Shown piece after piece: positions 25,501 through 34,700 of a stretch of DNA of 64,000 bases; within the stretch, counting starts at the first letter, position 1, and each line of letters opens with the position of its first letter. A program made the position numbers and the translations under genes. Source of the DNA: Bolinopsis microptera (lineage: Eukaryota; Ctenophora; Tentaculata; Lobata; Bolinopsidae); the NCBI RefSeq assembly GCF_026151205.1, contig NC_087076.1:17657419-17721418 (forward strand), read 5' to 3'. The notes below the pieces were generated by a model, which ran no database searches, was not told the DNA's origin, and worked only from the letters and a program-made list of their open reading frames with translations.

Positions 25501-28500
25501 AACATTGACTTTACATCTCCTGTATTTAAATCTGAAAGTTTTTATCAATAGATATTGAGATAACTTCAACTATGAGAGTATGAGCGGTAGGGTTCCGTAA
25601 CAATATGCCCAATATAATAGCATGTTCAATATGCCCAATATAATAGTATGTTCAGGGGAGAAAGCTTATCTTTATCAATTTCCTGTTTCTGGCGATAAGA
25701 ATTTAACATACATACCATGCTGTATTCCCTGACTGCTGCTGGAACCACTTCCGGAATTTGAGTTCATCAGTTCAGTCAAATTGGAACGTGTACTATAAAA
25801 TTAAGTTCGAATGTGTGGTACGGGACAAAACGAGGAACTATCATATAATAGGCGATTTCAATTTAATCACACTGCGGTAATATGAGAACTCTTTTAGCCG
25901 GGAATAACGCGTCACTATTTTCGTGTGATCTTAGAGATCGTTCACATATCACGAAATTCAGAGGGGAGGGAGTTGGAACAAGCTTGCCAGTGAAAATTCT
26001 ACACAATTTCTACGTGAAATGCTTGCGGAGGGAGAAGGGATCTGGAAACGGTTAAGCTCAAAATGTTGCCTACGTAATATTTAAACGATCCCTTGGTGCT
26101 GCAAAAGAGGGAATATTCAAATTAAGTAGGGTAATTAGCTCCTGCCATATCATTTTATGTACAGTATATTGTATATATACATCATGATTATGGATTTCTG
26201 TAAACTCTAGAAAGAACATGACATTTGAAATTGTTGTAACTTTAACGGTGAAGTCTTTCCAGGAGTTTTGCTATACTTTCTTCTTTAGCTCACTTTTATA
26301 TGGATACTATTTTGCCTTTAAAAGTGGATTTAAAACTTGATGTAAAATATAATTCAAACACATCTATTCTAATGAAACGAAACACTACTGGTAGAACTGA
26401 GTACTGATTCGTCATATTAACTACATTAAGGGATTTAAGGCTGCAACAAATAAACAACTCAACGTTCTCAAGTAACGAACAGAGTCATATTATAGAGGTG
26501 TCCTTACTTTGACACATACCAGAGTGTATTGTAGTGAGTGTATTGTTGAAAACAATCTTATGTTATGTTTTATCGTTCTCGTTATACATGTGTTATACAT
26601 ATTACATTATATTTGCTCTGAGGTGGTCCAGACCATTATTGTTTTGACACGTGACAATGCGTTTTTAAAGTTACCTACTCTACGTTAGCGTTAGTAGTAA
26701 AAGTTACCTACTTAACCTTAGTGTATATAATATTGTAGCCAGTTTGTAAAGTAATTTGCACTAACTAAGGTCAGTGCAGTGTTGTTAGTCCAAACGAGAG
26801 TAGTTGACGTGCAGAAGAAACAGCTTGTTTTGGACGAGATCCTCAAAGATCTGGATCGTATCGCAAACGATTCACTGCCTCAGGTAATCCTTGAACTGAA
26901 CTGTACTTTACTTTCAATTTTAGACTTTTCTTGTCTTGGAAACATTTCATTGACTCTGCCTTAATTGGGGTGTAAGGTAGCCCTGATGACAACATGATAC
27001 ATTACCAACACCTCCACAAAGGAAACAACTCCCGACGAGTTATGTTCATTGGGTTTGTTTGCTCGTCTGTCAGCTTACTTTCAATCGGATGAGGTATCAG
27101 TAGCCCCGGAGCCTGTTGAGCTGGAGGTAGCAGCAGTTCCCATTCCCTCTAAACACGTGACTACATTTTGTGACACGTGCTCCAAAACTTCTCCCTGTTC
27201 TTGTTCAGAATGCAACACTGAACAGTCTGCCAGCTCCGCTGATAAACCAGGAAGTTCCGCTCTAAAACAAGGCACGGAGGTGGATCTCGACACTATTTCT
27301 ACTAAGATATCCCGCCAATTCACGTACCCTCAAAGATCAAGGGGTGGTTTTGATAGAGGATTATCATTGGACAGTAGAGATGCGGAATATCAGTTTTATA
27401 TTAGGAACAGTGTTCCTAAAGGTTACACTGTAACGAGACCACCCAGTTTAAAGGTTATAAAGCACGTTAAATTGATATCAAAATAAATGTATTATACTTG
27501 GAGGCGATCCGTTGGAAAGCAGAGCAGTTAGCATTCAGTACAGACAAGTGCACTCAAGCAAGGATGATGCTGAGAGCTCGGGGAAATCACTAAATTTCAT
27601 TATTAAAATCTGAAATGAGAAGCAGAATTCTCTAGCAAACACCATCTGAGCAGTGGGTTAAGGGAAAGCTTATTTGCAGTCTAGTTTAACCACTTACTTC
27701 ACAGTCTCGTGGTCTAGATATTGTTTGGTCGGGCATATTTTATTCACAGTTTTAACTTTTAATTCCCAAATGTAGCTATATAATATATTCACCTTCACTA
27801 GTAATAATTATAAATCGGACCTCATCTCACAGGCAGCTCTGAACAGAACTGAACTGATGTTTGACGGAGTGAAATATCTGGAGGCACAGGAGCAACCCAT
27901 CACGCTCCAAAACACTGGCACTGACCTCTTCGAGTTCGAGTAAGTATCATGTCTCTCTGCTTCAAGTACTCATTCTCTATCTCTCTTATTCGGTTTTTAT
28001 AGCAGTTCTTAAACCACAGTTTGAGTGAGTACTGCGTGGGTTTCTGAGGAACTGATTAATTTTGGTGAGATGTACCATGCGTGCGTTGATTTTAATGGTG
28101 AAGCCGTTTCGAAGCAACCACATAAATGTACATTTGTAATACCAAATTTGGTATTACAAATGTACAACACGCTTGGTAACTATCGCTCATTTCAGGTTTA
28201 TTCCTAAGCTGGAAGATAGGTCAATATGTGCCCCCTGGCTTCACATCGAACCCCAAAAGGGAATAGTTGACCCTGGCAATGTCATGATCATCAACTTTAC
28301 TGTTTACATCGACAACAAAGCTATGAAAACAATTGGACAGGACCGCAAGTTGGATGTGGGTTAGATTTTCAGACTAAAATATTAAAAATGAACTGATAAC
28401 GTTAGAAATCTATTTAGTTTTAGCGTAACTAGCTTCGAATAATCATATCACTCATATAATACTGAGTTGTGATAAAGATGGGTTTTTTAATGACAATGTT

Positions 28501-30310
28501 TCTGTTTCCGTTTCTTGTCCTCAGTACTATTGAATTTTTCGATTATAACTGAGATAATTTTCAGGAAATCCTAGTGCTTCACCTGGTCAATGGTAAAGAT
28601 TACTTTATATCTGTGTCCGGGTATCTGGTTCAGACCTCATTCGGCCGGAAGATTACGGATCTGGTCCGGATGGCAGATCCGATCCGGAGGCAGAACCTCC
28701 TCGTCGACATTGAACAGGTTTAACTCTTGACGGATATCTACATTACATGAAACCATCCCAAATGCTTGAAATCTGACAAATTTTATAATAGTAATACATT
28801 ATAATAATCCATTTTGAATAATCGATTGAATTGAATATCCTCCATCATCCAAATTGTTATAAAATAAAATAGCAAGGGTCATTCAGTCTTCAAAATTATT
28901 TTCCATCGCCGCCGTCGTGTTATAGGAGCACAACTGCACTTCGTTTAATGTGAATCTATTCGTTAATTTTCTTCATTTGGAGACCATTTATCGTAGGACA
29001 AGGGTAGGTGGTCTGCATCATAGAAAATAGTTTATTTATATGTTTATAAACATAATTCTATATCATATCTCATAGAAAATACTATTATGTTATTATATAT
29101 AGAATAAATATATAATATAAACAAATCAAACAAATCGGCTAAAGAACGAACATTTGATTAAGTCGAATTTAATAACGTAGAAATAGCCATTAGCTTCTTA
29201 TCTAAACATCGAGTTTAATTCGCTACTTTAAGAAACTTAAACTGCAAACGATAAGACATATTTATACGATATAATGATATCACTTTCAGAAAGAACACGA
29301 TGATTGAAAAGGGAAATATTTAAATAGACCTAGAATTAAAAATATAAAGCTTTTTTTTCAAGATCGCAATTGGATTAAATCTATTTCGGAAAATTCAGAG
29401 GTTTCAACATGATTCCCAGCCAAAATTGCAACTTAATGACCTTCGACACGTACCGACAGGGGTGATTATGGCGAACAAGTTGTCGAACTAGAGTGTGTGC
29501 CGTGAATCAAAATTGATTCAAATTTACCCCCAAATTTTGCAGTCACCGGACGAAGTGTTGGTAGACAAAGACTCTCCCGTTGCTCTGAACATTCCGAAGG
29601 AACTGTGGAGGATTGTCGACTACCTCTACCAAAACGGCCTGTTCGAGGAGGAGCTTTTCGCAGTCAGAGGTGCAGTTTTATAATTCTACTATATTTTTAA
29701 GTATATCCTTTACCTTTTAAGTGTAAATGAATATTATAATAAAATATGGTGGGATTACCGAGAGGAAATTCGATATATGTACTTGTAGTTGTAGCTCTGT
29801 TTTCACAGATGAGTTACACAGGAATGAAGCTTATTTTATTATTATTTTAAATTTCTCTGAAGACACTTTACCACCATGTTACCAGGTTCTCCTATGGACA
29901 TTGGAGCAGTCCGGGACGCAATAGACACAGACGGTCCTATCAGAGTATCCTCAGTCCACTCTGTAGCAGAATCCCTGATCCTCTTTCTGGACTCGTTCCC
30001 TGAACCAGTCATTCCTTACGAGCATTATCCGGTTTGTTTGGAACACTGCACTCACTTTGCTAACTCTAAACGTGCTCTCAGAAACATGGACTTTTCTCAT
30101 CGCAATGTTTTCAAGTATATCTGTGGATTCCTACGAGAAATACTTTCACATTCCGAACTCAACAGATCGAATGCCAAGTTTTTGTCCCAAGTGTTCGGGG
30201 ACGTCTTGTTGAAGCCTCAGCTGCCAGAAACTGGGAATGTTGCCAAGTCAACTTCTAAGAAGAGATCGCTGTTTGTTTATCAATTTTTAACTAATGATTA
30301 TGATGAGTAA
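13504..30310 (+). CDS. Inositol polyphosphate 5-phosphatase, OCRL/INPP5B type
   Basis: Exons with matching phases: 13504-13626, 13875-13928 (approx.), 14532-14606, 15214-15339, 18707-18828, 19313-19484, 19677-19812, 19920-20066, 20315-20412, 20563-20699, 26770-26883, 27833-27939, 28196-28355, 28565-28717, 29543-29669, 29886-30310. The 5-phosphatase signature blocks are all visible: [40 protein letters not shown]. They are followed by an ASH domain (27-28.7 kb) and a C-terminal RhoGAP-like domain. The usual arginine-finger position reads LFAVRG rather than FR, so GAP activity is doubtful, as in human OCRL. The family removes the 5-phosphate of PI(4,5)P2 on endosomes and Golgi. No N-terminal PH domain was found. 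The first in-frame Met is at 13563, after a stop at 13494. OCRL and INPP5B are not distinguishable here. Confidence 0.92.
15879..15901. promoter_or_regulatory. Paired CRE (TGACGTCA) sites upstream of the nested secreted-protein gene
   Basis: Two perfect 8-bp palindromes TGACGTCA occur at 15879-15886 and 15894-15901, exactly 15 bp apart, each within ACGAAAYGTGACGTCACG-like context. TGACGTCA is the CREB/ATF bZIP consensus. They sit about 120 bp upstream of the ATG at 16018, inside an OCRL intron, where they could form the promoter of the nested gene. Function is inferred from the motif only. Confidence 0.55.
16018..17083 (+). CDS. Nested cysteine-rich secreted-type protein, frame broken near its start
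   Basis: Lies wholly in the OCRL intron 15340-18706, same strand. ATG 16018 opens a clear signal peptide ([20 protein letters not shown]…VAAG) and a charged stretch, then stops at about 16185. The main ORF (302 residues from ATG 16175 to TAG 17083) is in another frame, open from 16118. One base of shift between about 16118 and 16184 would join them. This may be a sequencing error, a real lesion, or the protein may start at 16175 without a signal. The main ORF has spaced cysteines ([15 protein letters not shown]; a [10 protein letters not shown] tail) and no membrane segment. I do not recognise the family. AATAAA at 17243 fits a polyadenylation site. Paired CRE motifs lie upstream. Confidence 0.6.
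18491..18507. repeat. Poly-C tract of 17 bases
   Basis: An uninterrupted run of 17 C in the OCRL intron. It follows a short coding-like stretch (18356-18485) that starts after a TTTTAG acceptor-like site and ends in TAA; that stretch has no family match I recognise. Confidence 0.9.
18541..18665. repeat. MITE-like copy, same family as 58807-58962
   Basis: Contains GTGGATTCTGGTGGCGAGGT at its left, a GGAAGCTGATTGGTTAGT core, CACGTG, and a degenerate AGTATCCAG right end. The same parts occur at 58807-58962 with better terminal inverted repeats. It lies just upstream of the 18707 OCRL exon. Confidence 0.5.
21184..22756. mobile_element. hAT-like non-autonomous element with 8-bp target duplication
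   Basis: Flanked by identical 8-mers AGGGTACT (21176-21183 and 22757-22764). The ends are inverted repeats: G-run then GGCCAATGGCATAAA on the left, and TTTATGCCATTGGCC then a C-run on the right. Inside each end lies a hairpin unit built on TGGAGAAAATGGAGAATTAC. The interior has direct repeats of about 246 bp (starts near 21341, 21587, 21834) and inverted partial copies (about 22000-22190 and 22275-22360). No transposase ORF is seen. An 8-bp duplication fits the hAT superfamily, though the G-run terminus is not the usual CAGG. It interrupts the helicase gene. Confidence 0.78.
24911..25079. repeat. Perfect 72-bp inverted repeat with 25-bp spacer
   Basis: 24911-24982 and 25008-25079 are exact reverse complements, separated by 25 bases. 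Arms this long and perfect are unstable and therefore either recent or an assembly artefact. It lies in the intron between helicase exons 25238-25532 and 24854. Confidence 0.9.
26998..27486 (+). CDS. Orphan ORF in OCRL intron, possible alternative terminal exon
   Basis: Open from 26998 to a TAA at 27484-27486. The stop overlaps AATAAA, a polyadenylation signal. An acceptor-like CCACAAAG ends at 27021, and splicing from the OCRL exon ending at 26883 (phase 0) to 27022 keeps the frame. The product would then end OCRL before its ASH domain. The ORF has coding-like codon use, a Cys cluster ([15 protein letters not shown]) and a Ser/Arg tail. It matches no family I know. There is no good ATG in frame, so an independent gene is less likely than an exon. 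Confidence 0.4.
   Translation, partial: YITNTSTKETTPDELCSLGLFARLSAYFQSDEVSVAPEPVELEVAAVPIPSKHVTTFCDTCSKTSPCSCSECNTEQSASSADKPGSSALKQGTEVDLDTISTKISRQFTYPQRSRGGFDRGLSLDSRDAEYQFYIRNSVPKGYTVTRPPSLKVIKHVKLISK
28127..28166. repeat. Perfect 40-bp palindrome
   Basis: TGTACATTTGTAATACCAAA is followed directly by its exact reverse complement with no spacer, 30 bp upstream of the OCRL exon at 28196. It could extrude as a cruciform or hairpin in pre-mRNA next to the acceptor. Confidence 0.95.
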
Positions 30311-31163
30311 CTTTGTCTTGCTGGTTAAGTTAAGTTCAACAAGTTCATGTTATTAATAATGTTTTCAGATTTAAAATTCTTATCTACCTTACAATTACGT
30401 TCCATGGCACCTTGCGCTGTGTGTAGAATACAGCCACCACTGCACTGGTTTTAGGTTCTCGGAGTATTTTCTCGGAGTATTTCTCATTGAGCCAGTTTTG
30501 GGGGAGTTTTATAATCTTTTACTTTTACTTTTAGTGATCTTGACTTCCGTTTCATTTAACAGCTGGTTCGATAAATTAAATTATAATATTATTAAGGTAT
30601 TCGAATACGTTATACTATACTATGGTTAGTAAATAGTAATCTATGCTGAGTAAGTATGAACGTTATGTACAAACTAGTTTTTTGTAAAGTGTGATTCCAA
30701 ATGACATCAATTACAATGAATTGTTTGACATTTTTATTATTCACTCAGTCAGACACACCATCAGTCACCACGAAAATGAACATTCACCTCAATGGCCTTA
30801 CATAATCTGGATGCTCTGGAGAACTATTGGCGTTCATTTTTCGTCAAATAAACTTTACCCGGATATGTGACTGGTCGAAGAAAGTTTGGCCGAAACTTGA
30901 AAATCTTAATCAGTATTTAATAAAATCCTGCAGACTTTAAAAGTAAATCGCAATCGCTGATGTAAATAAAAAGGTGAATGCTTATGTGGGCACTTTTCTA
31001 GTTTCAGCCAGTATTTTCTACCGATGAACGCGCATTCCCATCGCATAAATTTGATCGTTTATATCTTATATAATACACAACTGCAATAGCCTCACTTGCA
31101 CTTCTTATTTCACTAAATCTGTAGAATGTAAGATACCAAGAAATGGGAAAGTTTCCGACCTAC
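30311..31163. other. Region 3' of OCRL
   Basis: No gene is supported. The sequence is AT-rich; I saw no strong splice-bounded ORF or repeat. Confidence 0.5.
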
Positions 31164-31336
31164 CAGGGAACTATTGAAGTAAGGAATGTTGTTCACTGTT
31201 CTTCTGAAGATGCTGAGTTCCCTGGAACCAACATAGTCAATAAACTCCTCAACAAGGCTTGGAGATGCAGGTATGCTGACACTTGATGTATTCATCATAT
31301 TAGGTGTACTCGCAGTAGAGCCAAACGGCCAACCTC
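31164..31336 (-). CDS. Candidate internal exon of an unidentified minus-strand gene
   Basis: A 173-bp open segment with strong borders on the minus strand: acceptor TTATTTCAG before 31336 and donor GTAGGT after 31164. It encodes about 57 residues, including GGWPFGSTASTPNMM and LVEEFIDYVGSRELSIFRRT, with codon use that looks real. Neighbouring exons were not found. It may belong to a gene that overlaps the 5' end of the XRCC1-domain gene. No family recognised. Confidence 0.35.
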
Positions 31337-31377
31337 CTGAAATAAGAAATCGTGAATTTCTATTCATTGACATGATA

Positions 31378-31608
31378 GTTGATACTGTTGTATAGTCATT
31401 TTGGTAGTTGCAGACTGCAGTTCCACATAAAACTCAAATTTGTACGTGTTTCGTACGTGTTTCTAGTTAATTATCTTGGATCCAAGATAATTAACTATAT
31501 TACTGGGCAGCTGAGCAGCGTTATGCAGTGAGGTTGTGTTGTCTCCCAGTTCCACGTACAAATCTGATGCGAAACTGCAACTACCAAAATTACTATACAA
31601 CAATACCT
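31378..31608. repeat. Fold-back repeat with a perfect 34-bp central palindrome
   Basis: About 31378-31417 (GTTGTATAGTCATTTTGGTA…) is the near reverse complement of about 31567-31608. Between them, 31464-31497 is a perfect palindrome centred on GGATCC (TAGTTAATTATCTTGGA plus its complement). A fold-back or solo-end element is likely. It sits just upstream of the XRCC1-domain gene exon. Confidence 0.8.
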
Positions 31609-31724
31609 TTAAACCGAGGACATATGCAAAACTTTTGAAGACTAATTATTATTCAGTCTCCCTCCCCACTGTTAAACCCTTTACAGTATGGCGCCCACAG
31701 AACAATGAGTTCACAATATTTCAG

Positions 31725-34700
31725 CCGTAAGGAGGCTGGAACTGGCCGAGCGAGTATTACCCTTGAGCTGGACTCCCCAACATATATTCAGAGGATAGAA
31801 ATAGTTAACGCCGGTTCTGCGTTTGTGCAGGTTCGTACAATGGTTTTAGTTAATATAATGTTACAATTTAATGTTATGATTTATATTCAAATACATATTG
31901 TACCCAGTTTGAGCAACAATTGATTCTACAATATTGAGATACAGGGTCATCAGTGCTTCTAAAACTACCGTCAACCTGGAAAAAACATATATTATCGTTT
32001 AAAGTGAGCAGCACTGATAAATCACGCATGCGGTAACCTTTATATTTTATTTTTAAGGGTTACTAGAATAACCGTTTGAGCTTATGTCTTAGTAACTCGT
32101 TAGTAGCAAAATAAATTCCAATGAGTACTGTATGACTGTATTAAAGTTCAATCAATAAGTACTGTATTCTAGTTCAAATTACGATAAAGACCATCCTTTA
32201 ATATTACATCATGCTACCAGTCAATAAAATGTTTCCTTCCGTAGATTACTCAAAAGATGTCATCAATTAATCAAGTATGCCATTTATAATCTTTGGAGAA
32301 CTGCCACCGGCTCTGAGAGGAATATGTTATGACGCAAAGCTGACGCAATGGATTATTTTTGAAAATCTAATTTATACACTAAGATAAGGAAACTTCCTTG
32401 CTAGGTTATCAGACCCAATGTAACTCAACACCTTATAAACCTGAGCCAAACTGCGACCCTCATTGCTCATCCTCACTCTTGTTTACCATGATCCTTTATT
32501 TTGCTTCAGCTGTACTTTGCTTTTACAGCACACATGCGGCCGACGAATTTGCACAATTTAAGACGCTTTTAAGATCGAAGCATGCGGACCGAGTCCGGCC
32601 AAAGATCGATCAAATCGGCAGACAAGCCGACCCGTGCAGGATTGCTGCTATATCCGGACGTCAAGGACAGAACAGTTTAGTTAACAGTGCCGAGAAAGTG
32701 TTGATGAAGATGAAAAACACTGCTGACAACGTTAGAATTGGGAAACTGTCTCCCGAGAAGAAAGCAGCCGCTTGTAAGGAAGCCCTCAATAACTGCAAGG
32801 ACAGAGATCTAAATCGCCGTATCTGCGCTGAAGCGCTCGCGCATTACATGAAGCGCAGAGAGAAGACTCAGAGCTCTTTAGGACGATCCAGTGGGAGTGC
32901 CTGGGACGAGCTGTATGGGGAATTGTCAGATTCACTGACTGCTGACGAGATCATGGAACAGTTGGACCTGTGGAACCCTGCTTCTCTAGGTTTACTGATT
33001 GATAACACCGGCTCTATGGCTGATGACATTGATCAGGTACTTTCTTAATATTTCTGTACATTTGTATTTCCCGTTTATATCATTCATTCAATAACCATAC
33101 AATATTTCGATTATTCAGATTTTTAAATTTATCCTGTTGCACATTTTAAATTGTAAAATTGTATACGGCCTCAAACGCAACGAATTCAATTAACTTGCAG
33201 GAGCTTTATATCAATCATCTCAGGTATCTAGAATCACGGAGAACTTCCTGAAAACAGAACTTTACTACGACAACATTATCTACAACTTTGTGATCATGAG
33301 TTACGGAGATCCTGACTATCAAGATCCGACCTCCTATTGGGAGCCCACTCAAGCTGTGAATCACATCAACAATAAAATAGTGGCCTCCATGGGAGGGGAC
33401 TGTCCAGAGATGACATGTCAGGCTATCGAGCAGGTGTTATCGTACAGTGACATGTCCAGCGACTCTCCCATCTTCATATTCACAGACGCTTCCAGCAAGG
33501 ACTGCACCGAATCTCTTGTGAGTAGCGTGGAAGATTGGGCTATAGAATTCTATCACACTTTGAACTTCGTCCTAACTGGCACCTGTGGAGATGAAGTGGA
33601 CGGTAACTACACCAGACTGGCTGCTTCTACCGGGGGCAGCATCTACAGACTCGAGGATGACGAGCTGTTCAAGATGACGGATATAGTAGCTGAGGCTACA
33701 GAGGAAGGTTCGTACATTGCCTATGACGACTGGGACGACGACTGGACGGATGAGTGGGACGACTGGACGGAAGAACCGATAAGACAAAAGAGAGACACGG
33801 AAAGTGAGCTTGACATAAGCTTCCACCTAAGGAGAAGAAGACAAGCGGATTATTCATACCTTGTATTCTACGTGGATGAAACAGTTGGTCGACTATCAAT
33901 AACAGTAAGATTCGACAATCACGCAGATAGACGGCTGCTAGACGGTGTCACAATTGCTCCAAGACCTGAAGAAAACTGTAACATTCAAAACCTAGGGACG
34001 GGTAGTCGATTCGGAAACATTGTCCACTATGCAGTCCACTGTCCTTGTGTGGGTGTGTGGCAGATCAAAGTGCCCTACTCTTTTAACAACCCCTACACTT
34101 TCTCCGCCAAAACTTTCGGAGATTTCACCATAGGTTTTGACGTGGATTTCGAGACGTCCGCTTCCAGTGGGAACATTGAGCGGACGAAGGAGCCCTGCGC
34201 TGGCGACACGGCTAAAATTGTGGTGACTCTAACACAGAGAGAATCCATTGATGACACCAGCAAGATCGAGGTTATACTTCATGGCAGATCTTTAGAGGAA
34301 GTCTATAAACTGGACACAAAGGACACCGATAAATGGTTTGTGGAGATCAGAGTTCCAAAAGTTCCGTTCAAGGTGTTGGTCCGTGGTACCACAGTGGCGG
34401 GCAACATATTCCTTAGGATTCGCAACAATGAAATTAAACCAACAACAACCTGCCTGAAAACGGAAATTATCAAACCGAGCGCATTCACGATCAAAGCAGG
34501 CAGATATACTCGTATAATCTTGTCGCTGGAGAACAAGTTCCAGACCGGGGAGTACAATCTGTGGTGCCTGAACGACCGACTGAAGGACGGGTTTGAGACA
34601 AAGATAGAGAGGCCAAGCAGTGGAGTACACAGTGTCATTGACCCGGACAGGTTGTACTACATCTTCATCAAAGTAACAGCTCCACAAGTTGTTGAGGTGG

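Larger units (their letters stand above)
21098..25792 (-). pseudogene. NERD-like nuclease plus SF1 helicase gene, broken by two frameshifts and a transposon
   Basis: Minus-strand gene nested in the OCRL intron 20700-26769. Exons with matching phases: 25716-25792, 25238-25532, and a long last exon 24854-21098. Parts in order: a Ser/Gly-rich leader; an unrecognised W-rich domain (GSEWYWAED…); two similar Cys/His knuckles ([26 protein letters not shown]); a PD-(D/E)XK/NERD-like core (CDFLVV…VVIEVKNSK); Walker [40 protein letters not shown]; motif VI SRARV. Two +1 lesions lie in A-runs before GGG (23567-23573, about 22855-22859). A hAT-like element (21184-22756) splits the last about 25 codons; removing it and one target copy rejoins the frame exactly to TAA at 21098. 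A 5' exon beyond 25792 is likely. Biological role unknown; the frameshifts could be homopolymer errors. Confidence 0.72.

Noticed and set aside
31520-31730. ORF segment before the XRCC1-domain exon as its first exon
   Set aside because: Much of it lies in the fold-back repeat and its frame does not continue into the domain exon.
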